Source: Pedobacter frigoris (GTDB lineage: Bacteria; Bacteroidota; Bacteroidia; Sphingobacteriales; Sphingobacteriaceae). Taken from it: a stretch of DNA of 64,000 bases. The position numbers were made by a program, and so were the translations under genes. The notes under the pieces were generated by a model. It made no database searches, was not told the DNA's origin, and saw nothing but the letters and a program-made list of their open reading frames with translations. Below are positions 43,849 through 53,343 of this stretch, piece after piece. The DNA is taken from the NCBI RefSeq assembly GCF_005116445.1, contig NZ_SWBQ01000002.1:248001-312000 (forward strand), read 5' to 3'. Position 1 is the first letter of the stretch, and every line of letters starts with the position of its first letter.

Positions 43849-45489
43849 TTAATAGCCTGAGTTTTGTGAAAGATTTGGATTGATGTTGCGTTCCGATCTT
43901 GGCACCCCCCACAAGTAATCGCGGTTGCGGCTAAAATTGCCTGCAGGATAGGTGATGTAATTAAAGGTGCCTCCATTCTTTTCGAATTTAGCACCACGCG
44001 GAGCCTGGGTTAAAACGGTTTCAGAGATTTTCCAGCGACGGATATCAAACACCCTCAAACCTTCCAGAGCCAATTCTACTCTGCGTTCGTCGCGGATCAA
44101 GTCACGCAAAAGGTTTTGATCATTAGTTTGTATATCCAGCGCCTCTCCCGTGTTATCAAAACCAGCCCTTCTTCTCAATTCACGAATGGTTTGATTCCAA
44201 ACCGTAGCATTCATCTGCCCCAGTTCGTTTTTAGCCTCTGCGTACATCAGCAGCACATCTGCATAACGGATCAGGGGAATATTTAGGTTAGATTCCCAAA
44301 TGCCACCTCCACCGGTGTAGGATGAAGCCGCAGGATCTGCATATTTACGGTAATAGTAACCGGTAGCAGTCTGCGCAGTTCCCGCACCCGTATATTTATC
44401 TGATGGTTTTCCGTCGGTACGGTTTGGCCCGTCAGGATTGATCACTACGGTATATTCTACTCCTGCACGGTCTCTCCATTTTGAACCATCGTACACCACT
44501 GTAGCGTTTAGGCGAGGATCACGATTTGCATAGGCCGGATCTGCTTCAGTCCATTTTTTACCACTTTTCATCAGGTAGCTATCTACCAGTTGCTGTGTAG
44601 GCGCCGCGAGCGACAACCTCGCATTTGCAGACATCGGCGCATAGTCGACCAAAGTGCCCCATGTCCTGACTTCGGGAACGTACTGCAGGCTCAGAATGAT
44701 CTCTGAATTGTACTCGTTTCTCACCCAAAACAATTCCTCATAATTCGGAAACAACGAATACCTGCCGTAAGTAGCTGAATTGATCAGTTTATCGGTATAC
44801 TCCGCAACTTTGGTCCAGTTGTTTTCATAAAGGTAAGCACGGGCATTTAAAGCCACGGCTGCACCGCTGGTGATGCGGCCATTGTCTGCCGGAGCATAAT
44901 CCTCACGCTTTGGCAGGATGGCGGCTACTTCATCGAGTTCCTGATGTATCCAGGAAAGAATCTGTGCCTGGGGAGTCCGGGTAACCACTTTGGACTCTTC
45001 GTAGCTGATGTCCTTCGTAAAATGAGGCACATCGCCGTACCAGGTGGTCAACTGAAGAAACAATGAAGCACGGATAAAACGAACTTCTGCCTTTCTTCTT
45101 TCGCGGAGTTCAGCGCTCATAGCAGTCACCCTGTCCACATTTTCAAGAAATGTATGGCAGGTTTTAATGCCGCCGTAAGCATCGCCCCAGTCATTCGCAA
45201 AACGCGGGTTCGACGCATCAGCCAAACCTGTAGCAATCAATTTCTCATTTGTAGAACCATAGCCGTTATAAACATTATCGCTCAGCAACTCGTTACCAAA
45301 ATGATCGTCACTGCTAAACATCTGTCTGTAGGCCATATTTGCCACTGAATTGGCTTTATCTTCTGAGGTCCAATAGGTAGGGTCAGTAAACCTGTTTGTA
45401 GGTACCACTTCCTGCTTAACGCAACCTGCAGAAAACAATGCCAGCCCAAGAAAGATCAGATGAGTATATGTTATAAATTTCTTTTTCAT
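43849..45489 (-). CDS. SusD/RagB-type outer-membrane lipoprotein (PUL 2)
   Basis: 546 residues, lid of the PUL 2 SusC transporter. Lipoprotein signal ends at SAGC. The mature start NRFTDPTYWTSEDKAN is usual for the family. The TPR-like half has VRFIRASLFLQLTTWYGDVPHF, and later motifs are RYADVLLMYAEAKNELGQ and ALEGLRVFDIRRWK with a SGY end. It begins 12 bp after its SusC and precedes the SusE-like gene. Confidence 0.94.
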   Translation of the reverse strand: MKKKFITYTHLIFLGLALFSAGCVKQEVVPTNRFTDPTYWTSEDKANSVANMAYRQMFSSDDHFGNELLSDNVYNGYGSTNEKLIATGLADASNPRFANDWGDAYGGIKTCHTFLENVDRVTAMSAELRERRKAEVRFIRASLFLQLTTWYGDVPHFTKDISYEESKVVTRTPQAQILSWIHQELDEVAAILPKREDYAPADNGRITSGAAVALNARAYLYENNWTKVAEYTDKLINSATYGRYSLFPNYEELFWVRNEYNSEIILSLQYVPEVRTWGTLVDYAPMSANARLSLAAPTQQLVDSYLMKSGKKWTEADPAYANRDPRLNATVVYDGSKWRDRAGVEYTVVINPDGPNRTDGKPSDKYTGAGTAQTATGYYYRKYADPAASSYTGGGGIWESNLNIPLIRYADVLLMYAEAKNELGQMNATVWNQTIRELRRRAGFDNTGEALDIQTNDQNLLRDLIRDERRVELALEGLRVFDIRRWKISETVLTQAPRGAKFEKNGGTFNYITYPAGNFSRNRDYLWGVPRSERNINPNLSQNSGY

Positions 45490-45501
45490 AATTTCTAGTC
45501 T

Positions 45502-48500
45502 TTAAAACTCAATGTCAAAACCACCGCCTACATACTTCAGCAAAGGATAATTACGCCCGCTGTTTGCACCTGCAGCATTCATACTGGAACCGAATTCTGA
45601 TGATTCGGGATCGATGAATGAGTGCTTACTGAAAGTAAGCATGTTCTGCCCGTTCAAAAACACGCGGAGTTTTCTCATTCCTATCTTATTTGAAATTCGG
45701 TTAGGCAAAGTATAGCCGACCTGGATATTCTTCAGACGGAGGTAAGCGGCATTCAATATGTTGAAATCTGAACCTTTTCCGTAGTTGTTGACCGTTGACG
45801 CCACACTTGGAGGTGTAAGTCTCGGCCAGCGTGCATCCGGGTTGGCAGGTGTCCAGTAATCCAGCTGATGTTCGAACATCACAAATGAATAACCTCCGTG
45901 GAATGGCTCGATGGTTTCACCCCTCACGGCCATGTCACGTTTACCAACGCCCTGCCAAAGCATATTCATATCAAAACCTTTCCACCTCACATCGTAGTTA
46001 AAACCAAAAGTCAGACGAGGGAAGGCATGTCCAAGCACATAACGGTCATTGTCGGTAATGATCCCGTCATTGTCACGGTCTTTGTACCTGACATCACCCG
46101 GTTGAGGCAACACGCCAATCGGCAATGCAGCATCCTTGATTTCGTCTTCATTCTGAAACAGGCCATCAGTTTTGTATCCATAATAGGCATACAATGGCAA
46201 GCCTACACGCATGATCCTTTCGATCTCATCTGATCTGTCTATTTGTTCGTTGTTTACCAGTTTGGTCACCTTATTCCAGGAATCACCCACGTTCAGACCG
46301 AAGTTATGACTGAAATCACCGTGCTTAAGCCCATAGTTCACCGTCAGCTCCCAGCCCTGATTAACCATAGAGCCTATATTTTGCTTAGGCACTCCGCCTC
46401 CCAAAGTCAATGGACTCGGCGGAAGCAGCAGGATATCATTGGTGGTTTTATGGAAATAATCGAAAGCAGCAGTCAGGGAACCTTTCAGGAACGTAGCATC
46501 TGCACCTATATTAAATGAGTTTGCAGTTTCCCATTGTAATAATGGATTTCCGAGTGTATAGCCGGTTCCGGGAACAGCAGAATTGTTAAAACCATACTGG
46601 TTCTGATAAATTGTATAAGTGGTATAGGTCTGATAGTCATCTACGTTCTGATTGCCCAGCTGACCATATGAACCACGAATCTTTACATCTCCCACTTTCT
46701 CTTTCCAGAAACTGAAGAAGCTTTCTTCACTTAATCTCCATCCGGCAGAGACAGAAGGGAAAAAGCCCCATCTATTGTCAGCGTCAAATTTTGATGAGCC
46801 ATCATAACGGAAACTTCCTTCGATAAAATATTTGTCTGCAAAATTGTAGCCTGCCCTGCCGAAGTAAGAGTTTAGGCTTCTCTCTACAGTGCCGCCGATG
46901 GTATTATAACTTCCTGCTTCGTCTATTATTGTACCCTCGATAGGAACCCCAAGTATCGGATCTACCAAACTTCTTTTGAGTTCAAATGCGCGTCTGCGGT
47001 AAGATTCATTGGAATAACCCGCCAGGAGCGTCACATTGTGAACACCTCCGAAGGTTTTGTTGTAGTCCAGGATAGCCTGCATATTCAGCAAGGTAGATTT
47101 TCCCTGATAATCCTCTATGGAATAAGCATTAGAACTGGATGCATTTGTAGGTGTGGTCAAATCTGCTTCATTGTAGGTAGGCCAGTAAAATCTTCTGATC
47201 AGGCGATTTTCAGGACGAAGGTCTAAACCCAGCAATCCCTTAGCCTTTAATCCGTCAATGATGTTCAGCTCTGCGTTTAAGCTTCCCTGGAAATGATCGT
47301 TATTGGTGTTGGTATAACCGCCGCGTTCCAGATTGGCCAGCGGGTTTCCCTGGGTCAATACATCGTTGACATAATATTTACCATCATCACCTTTTAACCG
47401 GTAGGTGTTGTAAACAGGTATACGGGAAGCATCTGCGATCAGGAATCCATTGTCGCCCTGATATGCCTTGCCTTCACTTCTATCGTACCAAAGAATGGTA
47501 GACAATTTTAGCCTGCCAATATCTGTAGTCAGGTTTGAACGAAGGTTATAACGTTTTAGTCCAAAGTCCGGACCTTTATAGTTACTCTCCTGATCATAAT
47601 AACCGAGAGAGACCATATAGGTGCTTTTCTCTGCCCCACCCTGTACACTCACATTGTAGTTTTGCTGGAAAGCATCTTTCAATATCCCTTTCAGAAAATA
47701 TTCAGAATCTCCGGTTGCGAACTGTTCAATCTGCGCGGCCGAATATATTGGGTTTGCGCCTACATTGAAATAGGAATCATTTCTCAGTAAAGCATTTTGA
47801 TAGCCTTTTAAAGGTTTTACTAGAACTTCCGGATTTTGAGAACCAAGGATTCCGCTTAGCCTGACTACCGGGTCCATTCCTTTTTTGCCCTTTTTGGTGG
47901 TGATGAGCAATACACCGTTTGCAGATCTGGATCCGTAAATGGCCGAACTACCTGCATCCTTTAATACAGAAACACTTTCTATATCGTTCGGATTCAAGTT
48001 ATTCATATCATTGATACTTTCACTGATCACTCCATCAATCACCAGCAAAGGCGAATTATTGCCCATTGTGCTTACACCGCGAAGGTTAATATTGAGGCTA
48101 TTGTCATTTGGGTTCATGCTCCGCTGCTGAATCACGATACTTGGTGAAGTACCCTGAAGCGCCTGGGTCACATTGCCCACCGGACGGTTTTCAATCTGGC
48201 TGGATTTGATCTGATCGATCGCTCCTACTACACTGGATCTCCTTTGTGTGCCATAACCGATTACAACAACCTGCTCCAATAATTGCGGATCAGGAACCAT
48301 AGTTACGTCGATCGTAGTGCGTTTGTCGACTTTTATCGTTTGTGACGTATAGCCTGTATAGCTAAAAACAAGTGCACCATCATCCTGAACTTTTACAGCA
48401 TAGCTTCCGTCTGCACTGCTTACCGCTCCGGTTGGCAAACCCTGCACTTTGATGGTTACGCCCGCCATGCCTGTTTTATTCTCGTCAAACACTTTTCCTG

Positions 48501-48891
48501 ATACAGTGATCAGGTCCCTCGCAGTTTGTTCGGGTTTCATTTTAACGATTACTGTTTTTCTATCGATGACAAAGGTGAGTGGCTGATCATCGAAGATAAT
48601 TTTAAGTGCCCGTTCCAGTTCCATTCCCTTAAAAGTAGCATCAACACGGTTGGCCTTGCGGATCATCTTTGAATTATACAAAAAATTATACCCGGTCTGT
48701 TGCTGGATGTCTTGCAAAACAGCACCCAGCTCGGCATTCTTCTTGTCGATGGTTACGTTCTGGGCATATCCTGTTGCAAATACATGCGTTAGTGATACAG
48801 CCAATAAAAAGATAGTTAGTTTCATAACCAGCAGAAATTTTAATGGTACGAAGGATAGCATCCTCCGTTTAAACAGAAAGTAAAAATTCAT
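45502..48891 (-). CDS. STN-type SusC TonB-dependent transporter (PUL 2)
   Basis: 1129 residues. Signal segment about 1-45, followed by an STN domain (about 50-115: NVTIDKKNAELGAVLQDIQQQTGYNFLYN), which passes the signal to FecR in the periplasm. Then a carboxypeptidase-regulatory-like domain (about 130-205), the VVIGYGTQRR linker, the plug (about 225-330, ending SRSANGVLLITTKKG) and a barrel ending in FDIEF. The STN domain distinguishes it from the two SusC proteins of PUL 1 and fits the adjacent FecR/sigma pair. The start at 48891 (MNFYFLFKRRML) matches relatives. Confidence 0.95.
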   Translation of the reverse strand: MNFYFLFKRRMLSFVPLKFLLVMKLTIFLLAVSLTHVFATGYAQNVTIDKKNAELGAVLQDIQQQTGYNFLYNSKMIRKANRVDATFKGMELERALKIIFDDQPLTFVIDRKTVIVKMKPEQTARDLITVSGKVFDENKTGMAGVTIKVQGLPTGAVSSADGSYAVKVQDDGALVFSYTGYTSQTIKVDKRTTIDVTMVPDPQLLEQVVVIGYGTQRRSSVVGAIDQIKSSQIENRPVGNVTQALQGTSPSIVIQQRSMNPNDNSLNINLRGVSTMGNNSPLLVIDGVISESINDMNNLNPNDIESVSVLKDAGSSAIYGSRSANGVLLITTKKGKKGMDPVVRLSGILGSQNPEVLVKPLKGYQNALLRNDSYFNVGANPIYSAAQIEQFATGDSEYFLKGILKDAFQQNYNVSVQGGAEKSTYMVSLGYYDQESNYKGPDFGLKRYNLRSNLTTDIGRLKLSTILWYDRSEGKAYQGDNGFLIADASRIPVYNTYRLKGDDGKYYVNDVLTQGNPLANLERGGYTNTNNDHFQGSLNAELNIIDGLKAKGLLGLDLRPENRLIRRFYWPTYNEADLTTPTNASSSNAYSIEDYQGKSTLLNMQAILDYNKTFGGVHNVTLLAGYSNESYRRRAFELKRSLVDPILGVPIEGTIIDEAGSYNTIGGTVERSLNSYFGRAGYNFADKYFIEGSFRYDGSSKFDADNRWGFFPSVSAGWRLSEESFFSFWKEKVGDVKIRGSYGQLGNQNVDDYQTYTTYTIYQNQYGFNNSAVPGTGYTLGNPLLQWETANSFNIGADATFLKGSLTAAFDYFHKTTNDILLLPPSPLTLGGGVPKQNIGSMVNQGWELTVNYGLKHGDFSHNFGLNVGDSWNKVTKLVNNEQIDRSDEIERIMRVGLPLYAYYGYKTDGLFQNEDEIKDAALPIGVLPQPGDVRYKDRDNDGIITDNDRYVLGHAFPRLTFGFNYDVRWKGFDMNMLWQGVGKRDMAVRGETIEPFHGGYSFVMFEHQLDYWTPANPDARWPRLTPPSVASTVNNYGKGSDFNILNAAYLRLKNIQVGYTLPNRISNKIGMRKLRVFLNGQNMLTFSKHSFIDPESSEFGSSMNAAGANSGRNYPLLKYVGGGFDIEF

Positions 48892-49023
48892 ACATTTGAT
48901 ATTTGGGTTTAATCAATAATTAGGATGTTCGATATTCTATTGTTATAGGGTTGGCCTGGAATTCATCCGGGAGCGTTACGACCGCTTCCGGTTTTTACCA
49001 ATGCCTCCTCCTGAGTGGCGTTG

Positions 49024-50172
49024 TCAAGGCATTACGGTAATCCTCCTTCCTGCAACCTTAAAGTGAATTGTACCCGTTTGTTCGAGCATACTCAATACTT
49101 CTGATATGTTTTCGTACCTCGATATGGTTCCATTGAAAATTTTATCGGCCAAATTCCTATCCCTGTACACGACTTCTACATCGTACCAGCGCGACAGTTT
49201 CCGCATGATCTCTTCTATTCCATCGTCAGTAAAGACAAACTTGCCTTCCTTCCAGGCCATAAACTGAGCTGCGTTCACCTGGTTTACATCGATTGTACCG
49301 GTAGATTTATTGACAAGTGCCTGCTGTCCGGGTTTGAGTAATGCTTTCCCTGAGTTATTTGAGATTTCTACGGATCCCTCAAGCAAAGTGGTGCTCGTTG
49401 CTGCCTCATCTTCATAAGCCATTACATTGAAATGAGTACCCAACACGCGGACCACTGTTCCGTTTGCTTCTACCTTGAACGGCATCGCTGCATTTTTAGC
49501 AACTTCAAAATACGCTTCTCCTGTAACAACCACCCTGCGTTCATCACCGGAAAAAGTAGTTGGAAAATATAATGATGAGGATGCATTGAGCCATACCTTA
49601 GTTCCGTCTGATAAGATCACATCGTATTTTCCACCGCGCGGGATACTGATTTTATTGAACTGTTGAGCTTGATTTTTACCGGACTTAAGTCTATTGTAAA
49701 CCAGCAATCCTGCTTCTTTATTGGACACTAAAGCATCGCCCTGTTGAAGTGCCTTAACGGCATCTTTATCATTCAGATCGACCTGTGAACCATTGGCAAG
49801 GGTAAGTATGGCTTTGTTTCCACCGGGGATAATGGCAGGAGCTGCAGTTTTTACCACTGGCTGAGCTGACCTTTCTTGGGTACGCAGGCCTAAGCCGTAG
49901 TATAATGCGCTGGAGAAAATGATCAATACTGAGGCGGCGGCATACCAGAATCTGGCAGGTATACGCTTTACGGGAACTGGATTTATTTGAGCCTGAAGAC
50001 TGTTGTATAGCCTTTCTTTTACCTGCGACTGATTGCCCATTGTAATGCTGTCCCATGGCAAATCCAAAAGTTTGAATTCATCGCGATGGTCCATTAACAT
50101 CTGTTCTTCTTCTGCACTTGTGTTTCCTGCAAGGTGCTTTTCGAACAGCGTAATATATTCATGTTTCTCCAT
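49024..50172 (-). CDS. FecR-type anti-sigma factor
   Basis: 382 residues from the ATG at 50172 (MEKHEYITLFEKHLAG); an upstream ATG at 50232 adds 20 unlikely residues. N-terminal cytoplasmic anti-sigma helices (about 1-60), one membrane helix (about 70-90, YAAASVLIIFSSALYYG), periplasmic FecR domain (about 180-290, with IPRGGKYDVILSDGTKVWLNA) and C-terminal DUF4974 (about 300-380), which contacts the STN domain of SusC. It holds the divergent sigma factor until the transporter signals. The SusC gene follows 132 bp downstream. Confidence 0.94.
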   Translation of the reverse strand: MEKHEYITLFEKHLAGNTSAEEEQMLMDHRDEFKLLDLPWDSITMGNQSQVKERLYNSLQAQINPVPVKRIPARFWYAAASVLIIFSSALYYGLGLRTQERSAQPVVKTAAPAIIPGGNKAILTLANGSQVDLNDKDAVKALQQGDALVSNKEAGLLVYNRLKSGKNQAQQFNKISIPRGGKYDVILSDGTKVWLNASSSLYFPTTFSGDERRVVVTGEAYFEVAKNAAMPFKVEANGTVVRVLGTHFNVMAYEDEAATSTTLLEGSVEISNNSGKALLKPGQQALVNKSTGTIDVNQVNAAQFMAWKEGKFVFTDDGIEEIMRKLSRWYDVEVVYRDRNLADKIFNGTISRYENISEVLSMLEQTGTIHFKVAGRRITVMP

Positions 50173-50302
50173 GAAGCTGCGTTTAGGTTTATTATTGGTT
50201 ATGTATATAGAGTCTGTTTCGAAGGAGCACACACACTGGATTTGAAAATAAATCTTTAATGCAGGAAACTAGAATATAAATCCTAGCTTTATTTCACCAA
50301 GT

Positions 50303-50881
50303 ATGCAATTAGAAGGACTCAATGATGCTGAATTATGGGCTGCTGTCAAGAACAATGACGCCAAGGCCTACAATATGCTCTTCGACAGGCATTGGTCTGC
50401 TGTGTTCACCACTTCGCATAAATACATCAAAGACACAGAAGTTTGTTATGAAATCACACATGATATATTTTTAAACATCTGGAATAAAAGAGCTCAGCTA
50501 AATATCCTCTCAGTTAAAGCTTATCTGTCGGCTTCCGCCCGTTACCATGTCTACAAAAGAAAGCAGGGAGTCAGATCATTAGACATTCAATACATAGATG
50601 ACTACGAGCAAGTTCAGCAAAGGTCAGTAAACAATACGGCTGCTGAGCAATTCGACTATACTGAACTGGAGGCCAGAATTGATGCGCAACTGAGCAAATT
50701 GCCAAACCGTTCAAGGGAGATTTTCCTGCTGAGCAGAAAAGAAAATCTTTCCAATGATGAGATCGCTGTGAAACTTTCCATTTCGAAAAGGACTGTAGAA
50801 AATCAAATTACCAATGTCTTAAAACACTTGCGGTTTGTATTAAAACAATTGAGCATTCTATTGGCATTGCTGAATTTATAA
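50303..50881 (+). CDS. ECF RNA polymerase sigma factor of the SusC/FecR system
   Basis: 192 residues, RpoE/FecI type. Region 2 (about 20-90: AYNMLFDRHWSAVFTTSHKYIKDTEVCYEITHDIFLNIW) and region 4 (about 125-180: LSKLPNRSREIFLLSRKENLSNDEIAVKLSISKRTVENQI) are intact, with the usual gap between them. A hydrophobic tail (LRFVLKQLSILLALLNL) follows. It is divergent from fecR across 130 bp and should drive the PUL 2 operon when mannan fragments are imported. Promoters cannot be placed with certainty. Confidence 0.93.
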   Translation: MQLEGLNDAELWAAVKNNDAKAYNMLFDRHWSAVFTTSHKYIKDTEVCYEITHDIFLNIWNKRAQLNILSVKAYLSASARYHVYKRKQGVRSLDIQYIDDYEQVQQRSVNNTAAEQFDYTELEARIDAQLSKLPNRSREIFLLSRKENLSNDEIAVKLSISKRTVENQITNVLKHLRFVLKQLSILLALLNL

Positions 50882-50920
50882 GCAATGCTATCGGGAAGAT
50901 GAACAATCCTATGTCTGGGC

Positions 50921-51859
50921 TTAATTGGACTTTTTCAGATATTGATAGATCTCGCTGTTGGTAGACAATATCACCGAGGTCTTTTCGCTAAATGTCTTGT
51001 CAAGTGTTTCCATGGATTTTAGAAAACCATAAAGGCTCTTGGATTGCGCAGATTGATTATAAGCAGATGCGTAGATGGATGCAGCACTGGCATCAGCTCT
51101 ACCTTTTATTTCCTCGGCCCTTTTAAAAGCTGCAGATTGAATGTTCTTTAATTCCCTGTCCTTATCGCCATTTATCTTTGAGGCCTCACCCTGACCTTCT
51201 GATCTAAACTTATCTGCAATCCTGAAACGCTCACTTTTCATACGCTCGTAAACCTGGGTCTGTACCTCCTGCACATAATTGATTCTTTTAAACCTGAAGT
51301 CCAGAATCTTTATTCCCAATTCAATAGCCTGTTTATTAGCAGACTTAAGGATCATATCCTGCATCTTATCACGTCCTACATAAACCTGAGTCAATGAATC
51401 GCCCAGCACTTCCCCTATCGAATCCAATTCAGGCTTTCTGTTACTGCTTCGTACCAGTTCTTCAATATTGTTCTTGGCCACCACATTTCTTGTCTCCCCA
51501 TCAAGGATATCATCCAGTCTGGATTGAGCTCCGCGTTCGTTTGTAAGCCGTTTAAAAAACTGCAGCGGGTCGGTAATCTGCCACCTGGCATAGGTCTCCA
51601 CAAAAATGAATTTCTTGTCTTTGGTAGGCAGCTGGTTAGGATCACCTACCCATTCCATAAAGCGCTTTTCAAAAACATTAGCGGTCTGTATAAACGGCAG
51701 TTTAAAATTTATTCCTGGTTTAGTGATGGCATTACCAATGGGTCGTCCAAATTGAGTAACCACAACCTGCTCGTACTCCCTGACAGTAAAGGTGCTGGTC
51801 AGCAAACACAACAGCGCGAAAAATGCCAATAATCCTAATAGTATCTGTTTTTGGCTCAT
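50921..51859 (-). CDS. hflC: HflC, regulator of FtsH protease
   Basis: 312 residues. One N-terminal membrane helix (about 5-25) followed by a Band 7/SPFH domain (VREYEQVVVTQFGRPIG, FVETYARWQITDPLQFF) and a helical C-terminal coil with many Ala, Glu and Lys. Together with HflK it forms a membrane cage around FtsH. It starts 1 bp after the HflK stop, so the two are co-translated. Length is normal. Confidence 0.93.
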   Translation of the reverse strand: MSQKQILLGLLAFFALLCLLTSTFTVREYEQVVVTQFGRPIGNAITKPGINFKLPFIQTANVFEKRFMEWVGDPNQLPTKDKKFIFVETYARWQITDPLQFFKRLTNERGAQSRLDDILDGETRNVVAKNNIEELVRSSNRKPELDSIGEVLGDSLTQVYVGRDKMQDMILKSANKQAIELGIKILDFRFKRINYVQEVQTQVYERMKSERFRIADKFRSEGQGEASKINGDKDRELKNIQSAAFKRAEEIKGRADASAASIYASAYNQSAQSKSLYGFLKSMETLDKTFSEKTSVILSTNSEIYQYLKKSN

Positions 51860-51860
51860 C

Positions 51861-52862
51861 TTAGTTCTTTTTAGTGTTATCCTTATTCAATTGCATCTGG
51901 AGGAGCGGCAATACGTTCGCTCCATTCTGATCGGTCACAATCACATTGCCCAGTTTAGATAGGATGGTTGTCATATTTTCCAGGTAAATCCGCTTTTTAG
52001 TTACTTCAGGCGCCTTTATATATTGATTGTAAAGATCATTAAACCTGGCTGATTCACCCTGTGCATTGTTTACCCGCTCTATCGCATATCCTTCAGCTTT
52101 TTGTAGGGTAGCCTTAGCCTCTCCGCTTGCTTTTGGAATTACTTTATTGTATTCAGATTTGGCCTGGTTGATCAGCGTTTCTTTTTCTTGCTGCGCTTCA
52201 TTTACTGCGTTAAAAGCCGCCTTAACCGGATCCGGCGGGTTTACATCCTGTAACACTACCTGTTCTATTTTAATCCCGATGTTATATTCATTACAGATCT
52301 CCTGGATCAGCTGGTGCAACTTTACGGTAATCTCAGTTCTTCCTATCGTCAATACCTCATTTACTGTTCGGTCTCCTACAATCTGCCTGGTGGCTGCCTC
52401 TGATATATTTCTTAGCGTGCTTTCGGGATCCCTCACTTTAAATAAATAATTGTACGCATTATTGATCCTGTACTGTACTACCCATTCTACATCGGCGAGG
52501 TTCAGGTCCCCCGTTAGCATCAGTGATTCATCCCTTAAGCCATCCTTTGCATATTCAGACTGGTTGTCGACCGCCCCCATCGAGCGAAAGCCAAACTCCA
52601 GTTTTTGCTGGCGCTCTACCGGAACTTTATGCACGGTCTCTATAAAAGGCATTTTGAGGTTCAGTCCCGGATCTACAGTCCTGGTATATCTGCCTACCCT
52701 GGTGATCACGCCCACTTCTTCAGTACCTATCTGGAAAATAGTTCCCCATAGCAGGATCACCACGAAGAGCGCGATTAAAATAAATCTTAAATTTTCTCTG
52801 ATCCTGGTCAGGATTGTTGATTTGGCAAATTGGTTTGTAAAGTCTCTTTCCTTAAATTCCAT
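51861..52862 (-). CDS. hflK: HflK, regulator of FtsH protease
   Basis: 333 residues. Membrane helix at about 28-47 (FILIALFVVILLWGTIF), SPFH domain (EEVGVITRVGRYTRTVDPGLNLKMPF, EWVVQYRINNAYNYLFKV) and a helical C-terminal part (YNIGIKIEQVVLQDVNPPDPVKAAFNAVNEAQQEKETLINQAKSEYN). It lacks the long Gly-rich N-terminal tail of enterobacterial HflK, as in other Bacteroidota. First gene of the hflK-hflC unit; the tRNA lies behind its promoter. Confidence 0.93.
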   Translation of the reverse strand: MEFKERDFTNQFAKSTILTRIRENLRFILIALFVVILLWGTIFQIGTEEVGVITRVGRYTRTVDPGLNLKMPFIETVHKVPVERQQKLEFGFRSMGAVDNQSEYAKDGLRDESLMLTGDLNLADVEWVVQYRINNAYNYLFKVRDPESTLRNISEAATRQIVGDRTVNEVLTIGRTEITVKLHQLIQEICNEYNIGIKIEQVVLQDVNPPDPVKAAFNAVNEAQQEKETLINQAKSEYNKVIPKASGEAKATLQKAEGYAIERVNNAQGESARFNDLYNQYIKAPEVTKKRIYLENMTTILSKLGNVIVTDQNGANVLPLLQMQLNKDNTKKN

Positions 52863-53028
52863 AATGATTAGCTATTAAAAAATCCGGTTCGTTCTCGTAA
52901 ATCGGCCTGCGCCGCAGAGAAAGATATCGAATTTTTACTCAAAAAACGAATGGAATTGTCGGAAAAGCGAGGTTTTATTTATTGATATTGACTTCTTTAT
53001 CGGCTAAAGAATTGGTCGCAAAACAAAG

Positions 53029-53052
53029 AAGCCTTAGACTTCTCTAAGGCTT
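53029..53052 (-). terminator. Terminator after tRNA-Phe
   Basis: AAGCCTTAGA and TCTAAGGCTT form a perfect 10-bp stem with a 4-nt loop, 7 bp beyond the tRNA 3' end, followed on the minus strand by TGTTTTGCG. Confidence 0.8.
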
Positions 53053-53059
53053 CTTGCAG

Positions 53060-53132
53060 TGGTATGGGCCGGGATCGAACCGGCGACACATGGATTTTCA
53101 GTCCATTGCTCTACCGACTGAGCTACCGTACC
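53060..53132 (-). tRNA. tRNA-Phe (GAA)
   Basis: 73-nt cloverleaf on the minus strand. 5' GGTACGG acceptor strand, D-arm with AGCTCAGTCGGTAGAGC, anticodon loop CTGAAAA giving GAA, variable region, T-arm with GGTTCGATCCC. The 3' acceptor strand is CCATACC plus discriminator A; the fifth acceptor pair is C-A rather than a normal pair. CCA is not encoded. A terminator hairpin follows. Confidence 0.93.
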
Positions 53133-53343
53133 ATCTTATTATTAACATGAATTAATCATGTTCCCCTCGGTTGGGAGTGCAAATGTAGTGTCTTTTTTTG
53201 AATGTCAAAATCTTTTTTGAAAATATTTAAAAATAAATCTGTTTTATTTAAAAACCTTCTAAATTTTATATTTTATGCATGCATAGTAATTTGTTTTGTT
53301 GTATTTGTTTAACTTAGCGCGTACTATATTAGATATTTCAAGA

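Noticed and set aside
48967..48991. Hairpin between fecR and susC of PUL 2, considered as fecR terminator
   Set aside because: The T-run lies on the plus strand, opposite to both genes, so it cannot terminate fecR; function unclear.
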